A stretch of DNA of 64,000 bases from Melieria omissa (taxonomy: Eukaryota > Arthropoda > Insecta > Diptera > Ulidiidae): the NCBI GenBank assembly GCA_963971225.1, contig OZ020267.1:65004577-65068576 (forward strand), given 5' to 3'. The notes under the pieces were generated by a model. The model saw nothing but the letters and a program-made list of their open reading frames with translations, was not told where the DNA came from and made no database searches. Positions within the stretch are counted from its first letter, which is position 1. Each line of letters opens with the position of its first letter. The position numbers and the translations under genes were made by a program. Shown here piece after piece: positions 24,291 to 36,340 of this stretch.

Positions 24291-26485
24291 TAACTTTATG
24301 CTTATGTAGTAAGAAATGTTAGCATTCTTAATTGGCACAAAAAACCCAAACTAAGTCCAAGTCCATCACAGTCCATGTATGGCCCATTCGAACAACATAA
24401 CCTTATTCAACCTCAGATGGTGAAACTAGCAAAACGTAATGATGGCTGTAAAAACAAAAACTGCATCTGGAAATCATAACTCAACTATTCTACGTATGTT
24501 TCTGATTCAGTTCGAGCCTTCTTTACTACATGTAGCGCCTTCTCTCACACCGGTCTTATCTGGCATATAGCGCCTAAAGAGTAAAAAGCTTTTGGAATGA
24601 AAGCACAACGTATTCCAAACATTTTCTTTGTATTCATTTATATTTACTTTAGTAAGTGAGAGTGTAAACATGCTTACGTCAGGCAATCATTTCTTTAAAA
24701 ATGCCATGCGAATTCGTTAAAGAAATATGGAGTACTCCAGAAAAAAAATAATCATGCTTTAATGCATTGATTCATCCTTTCATTTCCTACTGGCAATTGT
24801 CGCTCACATGGGTTGAATTTTGTTTTTTTTTTTCATTCAACGCCAAATTACAGCAACAGTATTTTAAATGCGCCGTAAAGTCATTTATTTTTATTTGCTG
24901 AAAGTTTACTTTGCGACCGAGCAGACACTTTTCACTTTCTTCACTTCGATGTCATTGCCCCACTAACCCATTAACCTCACCCTCACTCCATTCCACTCCA
25001 CTCCGCTCCGGGCAATGGCGCGTTACACAAACACAGACAGACAACGTACTTTTTCACAGCGCTGATATATTACATTTTTACTTGGCGTCTAAAAAAAAAC
25101 AAAGGCTTAACTTTTCTGCTTACTGTCGTAATTTTTCACGTTTAGAAAAAAAACGAAAAAGGCAAAGTGTTGCCGCTCGCCACACCAAACGAATTTGAAG
25201 CGCCAACAAATGAGCGAGGTTTCCGCATTTATTTACACTTATTTTTAATTTGGCGCCTTCTGCAGAAGTAAACAAATTAAGTGGTTTCATTTTTCACACT
25301 CTCGCAGCGCTCTTAACAAAATTCTAATTAGACAATAAGCGCCGAGTGGCGTTGCCAAGCGGTGTGGCGAGCAGTGCAAAGCTTTTAATTGGACTTCGAA
25401 ATGGCATTTGCAAGCGGCTCGTGGTGAGTCATATGGCATAAAAATGCGGTCCATACATTAACGACAGCAGTGCTGTGATTTTCAGTTTGTGCCGTCCGCG
25501 CGCCATTTCAACGTAATTGGCTGCCATTGTCGGCTATTTTGCAATTTCATAGAATTGCAATTATACGTTTACGATACAACCAACGAACGGACTCATTAGT
25601 TGGCAACGCACAGAGCGCGTGTCTTTTCATTAACTGGCCGCTAACTACAATGGCGCAGTGTTCTTTGCACTGTTTCATCATACTTCAATACGGCCGACAA
25701 GCCGCCTTTTCATGCCGCAATCCGCACAAAGCAGCGCCGCACAATGCCGACGACACAGCACATTCGCCGCGAACAATGGACCCGAGCAGTTCATTAGTGT
25801 GAGACGCTGTGCCCGGAGTCTTGTACGTCGAGTAATTATCAAATCAAGATAAACAATATGCGAAGATAGCCAACATATTTCCTTGATGGCCGAGTGAAGT
25901 GGGCGGGGTGCCACTACACAATGGCTTCAAATTGCCGTAATAAAGTACGAAAGATTAAATTAAGCTGCGCACAACAACGCAACGCAAATCCAAGTTTGAA
26001 AAACTTACTAAAACCATAACGCAAGAACGGAGTTGGCAACAATAAGTATACTCACAAGAACAACAACAGTGTACACACACACACACAGCCAACACAGAGA
26101 CGTGCGAGACGGTGTGGCAAGATGAAGGAAAAGCAAAATAGAAAAATAGCTGCAGGCGAGGCAAATGATGGCTGCTGTCGGTGGACTAAGACAACGCGTA
26201 GACAAAGGGAACAAGAGTGGGGTAGGGTAGGGTAAAGAATAAGCCGATATGAAGCTGGGCATGGCTTGTGTGGATGTTGCTATGACGGCAACTGGAAAAG
26301 ACACCCTTCTACTAAATATTTCACTACTTCATAGATTCAGTAATTTTGTTAGAGCATCCGCTTCGTTTATGTAGAATTTTGAGCATTTCCTGGCCATCGC
26401 AAACAAAAGCTGGCAGCTGAGAATGAAATGAAACCTCCACTAAAGTTCGCTAAAAGTAATCGCACTCATGTTTCTCATAGAAATA
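24291..26485. other. Non-coding stretch
   Basis: No gene is supported. The stretch 25300-25900 is less AT-rich than its surroundings but yields only short unrelated frames. A short AC tract lies at about 26073-26087. Confidence 0.45.
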
Positions 26486-27380
26486 TAGGGTTTTCCAACA
26501 AGAGGTGTTATTTTGAATTATCCGGTATTTCGGTAGCTGTCACTTTTGAAGCTTTTATTCTTTGACATTTGACAAGTAGAAACTACGCCATTACTAAAAA
26601 TGGAACGATACACGCTTCAACAACGCATTGAAATTATTAAAATTCACTACAAAAATGGTCCGGAATTCCATCGAAAAATCATCTTGACTGATGAGGCCCA
26701 TTTCCACCTCGGTGGCTACGTCAACAAGCAAAATTGTCGCATCTGGGGCTCGGAAATCCCAAGAGTTATTGTTGAGAAGCCTCTCCATCCTCAACGTGTG
26801 ACTGTTTGGTGCGGTTTATGGTCCGGCGGGGTCATTGGACCTTACTTTTTCGAAAATGAGGTTGGATCAACAGTTACGGTGAATGGATTGCGCTATCGAG
26901 AGATGATTAATGATTTTTTATGGTCGGAGTTGGATGGTATTGATCTGGACAACGTTTACTTTCAACAAGACGGCGCTACGTGCCACACAAGCAACGAAAC
27001 CATTGCTCTTTTACGGGAAAAGTTTCCGGACCGTGTTATCTCTGGAAGAGGTGATCACAATTGGCCACCGAGATCTTGTGATTTAACACCTTGCGACTTC
27101 TTCCTTTGGGGCCACGTGAAAGATAAGGTGTACGCCAACAGCCCAGCCGCGATTCAAGACCTCAAAGATAGAATTCGTGAGGCTATCGAGGACATAGGGC
27201 AGCCACTTTGCGATTTGGTTATGGAAAATTTCATGAAAAGGATATGGTTCTGTAAGCGTGGTCGTGGTGGCCATTTGGTTGATGTTGTTTTTCATTATTA
27301 ACGGCATACCTTCCTCTTTATTATGAAATAAACATCCGATCATTTATCTCCAAAAATGGAATTTTTCTTTGAAAACCCTG
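26486..27380 (+). mobile_element. DD41D Tc1/mariner-type element with N-terminal deletion
   Basis: The element has inverted ends (left TAGGGTTTTCC, right read inward CAGGGTTTTC) and TA duplications at 26484-26485 and 27381-27382. It carries one open frame for a shortened transposase (next entry). The ends resemble, but are not the same as, those of the element at 5676-6281. I place it in the group to which the rosa element of Ceratitis rosa belongs, from memory of that group's DD41D spacing. Confidence 0.85.
26600..27301 (+). CDS. DD41D transposase, open but missing most of its DNA-binding domain
   Basis: The 233-residue frame starts MERYTLQQRIEIIKIHYKNG, the family's usual start, and then jumps to PEFHRKIILTDEAHF. 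Most of the two helix-turn-helix motifs and the linker (roughly 130 residues in relatives) are gone, yet the frame is kept. The catalytic part looks complete. The first Asp is in LTDEAHF (near residue 31), the second in FQQDGATCHT, and the third in DLTPCDFFLWG. There are 41 residues between the last two Asp, which defines DD41D. The C-terminus ends GGHLVDVVFHY, as in the family. Without the DNA-binding domain it should not bind its ends. Whether it is expressed is unknown. Confidence 0.85.
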   Translation: MERYTLQQRIEIIKIHYKNGPEFHRKIILTDEAHFHLGGYVNKQNCRIWGSEIPRVIVEKPLHPQRVTVWCGLWSGGVIGPYFFENEVGSTVTVNGLRYREMINDFLWSELDGIDLDNVYFQQDGATCHTSNETIALLREKFPDRVISGRGDHNWPPRSCDLTPCDFFLWGHVKDKVYANSPAAIQDLKDRIREAIEDIGQPLCDLVMENFMKRIWFCKRGRGGHLVDVVFHY

Positions 27381-27382
27381 TA

Positions 27383-27949
27383 CTATTAACTAGCCACATT
27401 TTTTCCCCTATTCTCTCCTCTCGGAAGCATAGGATCTCCACAAGACATTGCCTTGTGTTGGTTAAGTTAATCGGTTGTGTTATTCTGCCATGGTTGGTGA
27501 TTAGTCTGCCGCAGTTAGTCCCAAGTGATTTGTCTGCCATCTATTGCCGCTTAGGAACGACGACTGCAATGTTGTAAGCTACCGCTCATAGCGCCATCTG
27601 TTGTATTAAGGATGTGGACAGCAGAATGGTTGGAAACTTCGCTAAGATGGGTTTGTTGCGCTGGTTTTTCGCTAATGCCCGCTTTCTCTGCAAATGTCCC
27701 CTTGCACCGTGTAGTATAACCACAGAAATACACCAAATAAAGGCCTAAGAGTGTCTCATACAGAGAGTCTCATACCCATGGATGCAACAGAGCCTATGCC
27801 TGATCCATCAAGCCTTCTAGTGTAACATAATCTATTTTAATTAAGCCATCGCATCTGCTATTTTCTATGTTTTGAGTTTTCTCTGTCCAGAAGTTTAGCA
27901 AAGAAGCGCCTTATTGGTACTCAATGATCATATTAGATTAGGTTATGGT
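27383..27949. other. Non-coding, contains dispersed repeat
   Basis: No gene. Positions 27610-27700 match 23820-23935 in reverse orientation. The right part leads into the SINE-like copy. A frame at 27356-27577 has no recognisable content. Confidence 0.45.
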
Positions 27950-28395
27950 GGCTGAAAGGTCCATTGTGATACCACATATTTCACCCGATTTTTTAAATGT
28001 CTTGCATAGACTGTTTTTTCCAGCATGTGCTATGACACAAATTTCTAGCGAGTGAGGGGAGTGGGGAAGAGGACCTATAGTTCAACGCCGCATCACTCAG
28101 TTGGAGGTTTTGTCATTGCCTACCAAGAGGGCACTTGTGCGATTCTTGTAATTCTCACTTTCTTCATAGAGAAAGCAATAGAAGTAGATTAGCGTCGGGA
28201 AACAACAACAACAAGGAACAACAAGTCGTAGTACAATGGACGTATAATTGTCGGAGCGCTGCGCCTACTAAATCGTTCCGACAAGGGAAAACCCAAAAAA
28301 AAAAGATCGTTTCACCAGCTTGAGCTAGGAATCGAACCTAGGGCCTCTGGTGTAAGAAGCCAGCGCGCTACCCACTGGACTATCAGGGCCGGATC
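27950..28395 (-). repeat. SINE-like element with tRNA-derived head (copy 2)
   Basis: The minus strand starts near 28392 with GGCCCTGATAGTCCAGTGGG, an A-box-like start, and has a perfect B box GGTTCGATTCC at 28338-28328. The middle resembles a tRNA anticodon arm with CTT at the anticodon position, which points to a tRNA-Lys-like ancestor, but the acceptor arms do not pair. The body matches copy 1 at 23936-24290. This copy carries an extra CAA-rich insertion near 28200-28290. Confidence 0.62.
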
Positions 28396-28494
28396 AATGG
28401 CCATTAGTCTATAGCAAAGTTTCTGTACAATCTTTGATTTTACTTTTGTTGGGGCGATTGTTTGTTGTGTTGGTCTATTATAGTATCCAAACTA

Positions 28495-29042
28495 TTAGGT
28501 GTACAAGTAGAAAACCGCCGTTTTCCACTGGGTGGTGCCACCTTTGGAAATCGGTGAGAGAATTCCGATCAGAAACATCACATGGCAAGCTAAGATATCG
28601 GTTAACAACTCCACATCATCTTGCTTGTTTATTCTTATTGTCCATTTTTTTGTTGGTGCGTGAAGATGTCGAAATTTTAACCGAATAAGCGTCATTTGCG
28701 GGAGATTTTGCTTTTCGCGTTTCATTCGAAAAAATCTGCAGCTGAAGCGCGTCGAATGATTGTAGCAACTTATAGTGAGTCGTGTATCAGTGAAAGAACG
28801 TGTCGAGAATGGTTCGTGAAATTCAAAAATGGTGATTATGACGTGAAAGACAAGGATCGGCCGGGTCCCGTGAAAAAGTTTGAAGATGCAGCTTTGGAGA
28901 CTCTGTTGGATGAAGATTCTTGTCAGACGCAACAAAAATCGCGGATTCTTTGGGTGTGACTCAGCAATCCATTTCCCTTCGCCTGAAAAGCTTGGGAATG
29001 ATATTATGAAAAAAAACGGCGGTTTTCTAATTGTACACCCAA
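28495..29042 (+). mobile_element. Deleted Mauritiana-type mariner, DNA-binding half only
   Basis: The ends are inverted, about 30 bases, with two or three mismatches (left TTAGGTGTACAAG, right read inward TTGGGTGTACAAT), with TA at 28493-28494 and 29043-29044. The reading starts at 28666 (MSKF, then a TAA stop, then PNKRHLREILLFAFHSKKSA). It runs through SERTCREWFVKFKNGDYDVK and DRPGPVKKFED to about DEDSCQTQQ. One frameshift later it continues as IADSLGVTQQSISLRLKSLG. The whole catalytic domain is gone. It is related to, but clearly distinct from, the copy at 12462-13202. Confidence 0.88.
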
Positions 29043-29044
29043 TA

Positions 29045-30919
29045 TTTTCCGGAAGGAGGAAAGTCCCACAGAGTGGCGGGAAAGTTCCAGGCTTCTAAGT
29101 TTCTTACATGCAACAATAAAATCCCAGTCTCTCAAACCCCATGACCCGAGTGAAAACCTTTCCGACCTTATCCTCTCTTGTCAGGGCTGCTTTAAGAAGC
29201 ATTGCGTAGCGACAATTTCAATCTATAAAACCGGTAGATACCAACTCTAATTTTTCTCGTAAACAACAGCCCAGAATCGTGTAAGATGGAAGAGTCTTGT
29301 GGAGGCCCTTCGCTCCAGAGAGGAATGAGCAAGACAAAAAAAATCCAAGACTGCGCCTTAACTACATAGGGTTAGGGCCTCTCCTACTCCTCTCTCTGGA
29401 TGAGAGGAGCTGAAAACCTCCATGACATTAAATCGCTGCAGAACTTCGCTGGTAATAACCACATTCTCACTGATCACTTATGCGTCCATTCGCAATCCTC
29501 AGGAACTCACACTGGGTCCGCTAGAGACTCAGCAGTCCTAACCTAACCTCACCGAGTCTTGTTCTCTGAATTGATCTCTGGCTCTGTTCCAAGTGTCTAT
29601 TTTTCCATTCCAATGAATTTTTGTCTGTTTCTGTTTCTACGTACGCTCACACATTTCGAGCACACAAAATTCAGAATTTGTATCCCTTTTTTTATTATCT
29701 TAAATCCTTTCAACAACTTTTATGACCCATGCGCACATTTTTATTTCACTTTAAATTTCTGTATAAAATTGCAGCACTGACCTTTAAATTTGGCCACAGC
29801 TATTGCAAAACCAACAAGTTTTTTTTTGCCATGGCCCCAAGCACACTGCCAAACGCCCACTCCTGCCCGACGTCCATCGTCGGCTGCACTCTCATTAAGT
29901 TCAGCTAACCAGCAAAAGCGACACACGCCTCATTGAAAGTCCTTTCAGGCGCTTTTCGCATCTTCAACTTTTCTGGCACACAATTTCAGTTGTCTTTATA
30001 GTATGTGTCTCTGTATGTGTGCATATATGTGTGTGTGTGTGCCGCGGAAGAGCAAAATTGCAAAATAGCAAAACAATAAAGTAACGCTTATCGGCCACTC
30101 TGCGCCAGCGCCTAATCTGCACACTCATCGACCGGCCAACCAACCAACCAACCAACGGCCCGCCAGCCACTCCAACAACGAAGCAACGACCGCCACAAAC
30201 GGCCGCCCGGACACGCCGCGTGGCAAAGCGGCTGTGACGCTGCCGTTACGGACTCAGCGGTTTGGCTGTTTGGGGCATTGCGGCGTTGCGGCCGCAGCGA
30301 CACAGCATCGCTTGACATTGGCCGGCGTGGCACGTGGACCAATTTGTTGCCAAACAATTTATTTTTCCGATTGATTGCACAAAAGGGGCTTTGGCAAAAT
30401 AATAATAGTATAATTCAGTAAATCATTTGTAAATCCTTTGATTTGTCTATATAGTAAGTGTGAGTCGAGTGGAGTGCAAGCGTGTGGGTATTTTGATTTG
30501 TTGATTATATTATTTGCTATCGCTTCTTTTCACAAGCTGCTTTATTTTTTGTTGTTTTTTATTCCATTTTTTTGTGTTTGAAGGTCCATTATCTGTTTTC
30601 CGGCTAATGGAAATAATTCGTTATTGTTGTTTTCTTTAGAAGGAAAAATAAATAAATGAAGAAAGAAGGAAATATTCGGAAAGCATGGCAAACGACTCGA
30701 TTAGTCTGTAACAATGGAAATAGGTCAAAAATTGGCCAACAAATGGTCGAGAAACCAAACAAATGTTGTTATACTTAAACAAAAGTGAATATAAAACGTT
30801 TTCGAAAGCAATTATTTAGTGTGATGGTGTGGTGTTGTGTTGTGATAAGAATGGTTGACCAGTTGAGCTGACATTGATTTGTTCTACTCATTAGGCAAAA
30901 GCCACCCAAGCACTCAGTG
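29045..30919. other. Non-coding stretch
   Basis: No gene is supported. A CCTAACCTCACC motif near 29538 follows about 500 bases that may be an unassigned repeat. A short (CCAA)n tract lies at 30136-30155 in a GC-richer patch at 30080-30330, and a GT tract at about 30028-30042. Confidence 0.4.
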
Positions 30920-31405
30920 CACAAATTGCGAATTATCAGACAAGGCGATAGGACTGGCGCACATTTTCTCACTGCACTAAGTTTCATGTGCTTTAGGTTT
31001 ACATAGTTTGACATACTTTATGGGTTTTAAGTTCAGTGCAAAACCAGTTCAGTTCAGTTCAGAACCACTGTATATCAATTGGAATTGCTTGCTTTCAGAC
31101 AATGCGATAGAACTGGCAAACATTTTCTCACTGCACAAAGTTGTATGTGCTTTAGGTTTACATAGTTTGACATACTTTATGGGTTTTAAGTTCAGTGCAA
31201 AACCAGTTCAGTTCAGTTCAGAACCACTTTCTAACAATTGGAATTGCTTGCTTTCAGACAATGCAATAGGACTGGCAAACATTTTCTCACTGCACAAAGT
31301 TTCATATGCTTTCAGTTTATATAATTTCACATACTTTATGGGTTTTAAGTTCAGTCCAAAACCACTTCAGTTCAGTTCAGAACCACTTTCTACCAAATGA
31401 AATAG
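30920..31405 (+). repeat. 159-bp tandem triplication
   Basis: A 159-bp unit occurs three times. A shared anchor (TTTAGGTTTACATAGTTTGA or close) starts at 30992, 31151 and 31310, exactly 159 bp apart. Each unit contains the short internal repeat CCAGTTCAGTTCAGTTCAGA. Copies are more than about 90 percent alike by eye. Because 159 is a multiple of three, one plus-strand frame (31008-31400) stays open and gives a 53-residue repeat (TYFMGFKFSAKPVQFSSEPL...). I see no signal that it is translated. Confidence 0.85.
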
Positions 31406-34400
31406 TTTGCTTTCTTTGCTGCTCTAAACTCTTCGTCGCCACTCCCTCCTCTTTGTGTTTAATTCAACGCTTGCACTGCCAAAGATAAGCAACATTTTCT
31501 GATTATTATTTTTAAATTATCTACCACCGGCAGCTGTTTTTACAACGCACAAAGCTCAATAGCAATGCTTCAGTATTCATTCACAATATTCATTTTAACA
31601 GCGCAACAGAAACGCCTTGGGCCAGTCAAATAGCACAGTCTGCCACCTCACCGCAGTGCAAGAGACCATTAGATTTTAGGAGAACTTGAAAAGAAAAATT
31701 ATTATTAAAAATTTATTAATAAAGCACCGTTGCAGGCACTCAAGGGAGCTGCAAAAGCATACAACAAAAGCCACACTGGCGTAAAATCATTAACGCCATT
31801 TTTACTTTATTACACGCCTCAGTAATCTTTCTGACATTTGCCGCGATGTCAATAGCCGTTGCGGTGTGGAATGCGGCAACACGCAATGTTGCTGCTGACA
31901 CTGATGGCAGCAACAATGAAGCAAACGAAAGCAACAGTGCCATAAATGATGATTATGAAAATGCCAAACAGCCTATGAAGTCCATAATTTCTTTTTGGAT
32001 TTAGCATTTTTGCGCTTTTCAACAAACCAATTTTATTGATCATAAAAATTTAAACTCCAAATATTTTTCGCTGAAAATGTGCCCAGGTTTCGACCTTTAC
32101 TTCCCCACTCGCTACGCTACTGTTGCTGTTAATATGTATTATTGGCCACAGAGCGCGCAACAACAACAACATAAATTAATAACAATTTTCGGCAATGAGG
32201 CTGCAACGCAGCAAACGCCGCCAATGAAGTCGCTTGATGGAGTCGCACTCGAAACGTGTCCAGCGTGGGGGAGTGTGCACTCGATAAACAAGAATATCGA
32301 TCGATTTTTTTATACACTCCAAAAGGACCCTCACACACACACACACAAACATACACCAACTCACTCATAAACATTGCCTTCGCATAACAATAAAAAAAAT
32401 CAAAAGTCTATTAACTGACTGACTGACGGCTGGGCGCCCGCATGTGCTGGACTCTGGCGCAGCGAGGCGGAAAGTGTGTAGCATACTTGAGGGCGCAGCG
32501 CTATTTTGCGCGAAAACAAGTCATTTCGCCGAAAAGCAGCCGGCATAATGGGCTGTCGATGAATCATAATGACGTTAACGGCCGCAACAATGCCACTGCC
32601 ATGCGGCTGATGGCTGCACAGCCACCACAAAAACAAAGTCAAATGGCAGCCAGTGAACCGGCAAGCGGTTCATAGGTCGCCACCAACACAACCGCAACGA
32701 ATAGTTGACACTTGCCGGCTGCTGCTGAACAAGATGGAAATTAGTTGCTGCCACAGTGGCGAAGCTGATGCTGACACGCTGCCAACGCCAATGAAAATGA
32801 CAAATTTGATAGCTGCATAATTGTTGCTGTCAATTATGTAGCTATTTATAATGGCAGCCCAGCCACAAGGCGACCGCACCAATCAAGAGGTCACCTACCT
32901 TCATTAGCCACACAGCAAATTGCCCGCTTTGATTGCAGCCATTTAGTGCACAATTGTCATCCCGACACAAAGCAATGGCAGTTACCTCGTTAGGCCACAA
33001 CAAGTCATTAGTGCGTATACGCCGTGTTGGCCTAAAGTGAAAGGCAAATTAGGCAAGAAACACTGAATGCCAGCGAGAATGTTTTGAATGAAGAATTAGA
33101 AATGAAAATCTTAAAGCGATTTTATTGAAACAGTTTATTAAGCATCATTCAGTCAATGGATAATTACATTTATAAGCAACAACAACAACAGCTGTCAAAA
33201 TATCGTTTTGCGCTGCGCATGAATGTCGACAGTGATGAACGTGCATGGTGCCTAACGTAATTTCGGTCTTCTGTAGCTGAAGCATTTACTTTTAATTTTA
33301 TTTGCTTTAACTGGCATTTCCGGCCCTTTGTGGCGCTACAGACAATGGATGAGGTATGATTAGTTTGAGGTTATAATCTGCGTTCGGGAACTTCTAAAGT
33401 AATAAGCGCCAGTTTTTTGAACCATTATCAGTCGTGGCTCGGTTTCTAGTTTACAAAACTGCTTCAATTCATCGAATTAGTCAATTGAAATCCTGACATA
33501 GCAGACATGTAGAAGACATCTTAGAGCTCTACTCTTCACTATGTCTGCATTCTTCCATCTACACATTTTTCTCCACTTATCAACTAACAACATCAATGCA
33601 GCGTGTAATTCAATCGACTTGAACGCCATCAAAGATTTCATCTTCTCAACATTTTCTTTGCTATTTGGTAGCCACAAGCCGCTACATTGTGCAAAAGTTT
33701 CATTTTTATTTAATTTACCCAGAACGAACTCAACTCAATAATGTTTCGTCGTTTAGGGCAAACAACTGCGCACAGCAAACCAACAAACCAGCAGACTGAC
33801 CTATATTAAATGTCAGAATTCACAGCAAAGGAAAGCAGAAATGTTCTCGCACAATTGACAGCAGACGTCAAAGTTCGAGAGCGACGTATTTCACGAAACG
33901 CTACGCAACAAACGTTGTGGAAAATATTTGTGAAATTTTAATTGAATTGATTTAAGTGCGGCTGCTTGAGTGATGCTACTCTGAGTAGTATGTTGTTGTT
34001 GTTGTTTGCTATTTATTTCACCATTAAACAATGGCTGACAAGCACACTTACAAGTCATTCAAATATATCATCGAGTGAAATAGTTGTGGGTGCGCAAAAA
34101 AACAATATTGACATTAAGTTTAATGAAATGTTTTTCAAGTTGTGTTTGTTTTTGTAAAAAGATGATGAAAAATTCACAGTATAGTGAGAAAAAAAATATA
34201 TTTAACGTTTGTCTTTGTGTGGTGTGATGTTCGTTTGTTCAATCATTCGTGTTTTTATGTCAAGCATTGACTTCAATCGTGTGCTTTGTTACTGTTTAGC
34301 TGTAACTATGGAAAAATTCATTCCGAAAAATTCTCTAACACTGAAGCTGAAGTAGATCGTGTTCTCTATTTACTAGAAAATATAAAAAAAATATGTTTTT

Positions 34401-34529
34401 TCACACCATGAATCAGTTTTCTTCAACACACATAAATTGATTGGGTTAAAGTCAACTAATGTGCACTAATTCTTCCTTAAAAGCCTGCAGGATTCAAAAT
34501 AATCTTTAAGTCAATTTTTTTAAATACTG
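31406..34529. other. Non-coding stretch
   Basis: No gene is supported. There is an AC tract at about 32332-32347 and CAA-rich tracts near 33178-33190 and 32160-32172. Parts of 31600-33000 are GC-richer and could be conserved non-coding DNA, but this cannot be judged without relatives. Confidence 0.45.
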
Positions 34530-36340
34530 ATGGTTTGAAGTCTAATATCTTTTAGTTCTTTTCTAAAACTCCTACACTTGCTTAGTTTTCGTTAAACATT
34601 TTCCTTCAAGACTTGAAACTTTGTAGTCCAAAATACTGAAGTTGCAGAGTTCAAATCAAGGGATCATAAGTTCTTTTTTCTCTGATTTGGTAGTTTAAAG
34701 TCGAATGTCTTCTAGTTCTTTCTTACTGCTACTTAAACTGCTACTTTACTTGGTATAAGTGAAGTAACCATAAATTCTTCCTTCAAGACTTGAAACTTGG
34801 TATTCCAAATTACTGACTTGCAGAGCTCAATTCAAAAGATCATAGATTTTATTTTATTTTATTTTATTTTATTTTATTTTATTTATTTATTTTATTTATT
34901 TATTATATTATTTTTTATTTATTATATTTTATTTATTTTATTTATTAAGTTCTTTTTCTCTGATTTGGTAGTTTGAAGTCTAATGTCTTCTAGTTATTTC
35001 CAAAAACTCCTACATTTTCTGGGTGTAAGTGAAGTGACCATAAATTCTTCCTCCAAAGCTTGAAACTTGGTATTCCAAATTACTGAACTTGCAGAGTTCA
35101 AATCAAAAGATCATAGAATTTATTTTTCTCTCCAAGTTAGTGAGTTGAAGTCGAATATCTTCTAGTCCTCTCTTAAAACCCCTACAATTGCTGAGTAAAA
35201 GTGAAGTGACTACAAGTTCTTTCGCCAGAACTCTAAACTTAGTATTTCAAAATACTCCCAGGGTTCAAGTCAAAGGTTCATAAGGTCTTTCTCTGAAGGC
35301 CTAAAATTGATCGTTTCAGGTCGATTGTCTGCTAGCTTCTTAGAACCTCTACACTTCCTTCTTGCTTCTTTTTCATAAATCCTGAACTTGGTAGATTTGA
35401 ATTAAGTTTCCAAAGGTCTTCAATGTTACATTTGCCGTCTTCAAGTCAAATTCTACACTCAAACCGACAACTTAATGACTTAATGGCTCAAGTGAGCATC
35501 AATCCTTTTCTTATGAAGTCCAAAATTCACAATGCATTTGTTGGATTCATTACTTGTAGAGTTATTCAAGTCAAAAACCCATAAAATCTTCCTTAAAAGT
35601 CAAAGTTGTGTTAAGTCAACTGACCACAAAAACTCCTACAGAACCTAAAACTAGTCAGTCTCAAGATTAAGTCTACACATATTCTTCTGCAAAAACACTC
35701 AACTTTCTGAAGCTACATCCAGGCAAATGTCCACAAATTCCTTATTGACAGTTCCATATTTGGTGGATTAAAGACAAATCTTCACAAAATATCCTTTTAG
35801 AACTCTAAAGTTTGTGATTTCTTCTGCAAAACCCAAAACTAGCCACGCTCGAGCTAACTCTACACATATTCTTCTGCTAAGACACTTAACTTGCTGAAGC
35901 TAAATCCACGTCAAATATATGCAAAATCCTTATTCAAAGTTCTACATTTGGTGAACTTAAGACAAATGTTCACAAAATGTTTCATTGAGAACCCTAAGGT
36001 CAGTGACCCAACAGAACCCAAAACTAGGCACTCTCGAGTTAAGTTTTCACATATTTTTCTGCAAAGACACTTAACTTTCTGATGCTGTATCCATGTCAAA
36101 TATACACAAATTCCTTATTCAAAGTTCTACATTTGGTGGACTTAAGATAAATGTTCACAAAATATCCTTTCAGAACCCTAAAGTTGGTGATTTTATGTCA
36201 AGAATCCAAAAACTCGTACTACAAAACCGGGAACTTGTTGGGTTCCAGCCAAATATTTAGAAGTTTTGCCTATAAAAAAGCTTCTAAGATTTACATCTTT
36301 TTTGAACCAAATCAATGCTCAATCAAGTTTTTTGGTGCTT
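34530..36340 (+). repeat. Long degenerate tandem array with ATTTT tract
   Basis: Successive units of roughly 170-200 bp share ordered motifs: GAAGTC(G/T)AAT, TCTTCTAGTTCTTT, AAAACTCCTACA, GTGAAGTGACCATAAATTCT, then GAAACTTGGTATTCCAAA and GCAGAGTTCAAATCAAA. From about 35690 a second unit type takes over (CTTATTCAAAGTTCTACATT, TGGTGGACTTAAGA, CACTTAACTT, ACCCAAAACTAG) with copies near 35700, 35890 and 36080. An (ATTTT)n tract at about 34846-34947 interrupts the first type. The array is old and has no coding content. Confidence 0.75.
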
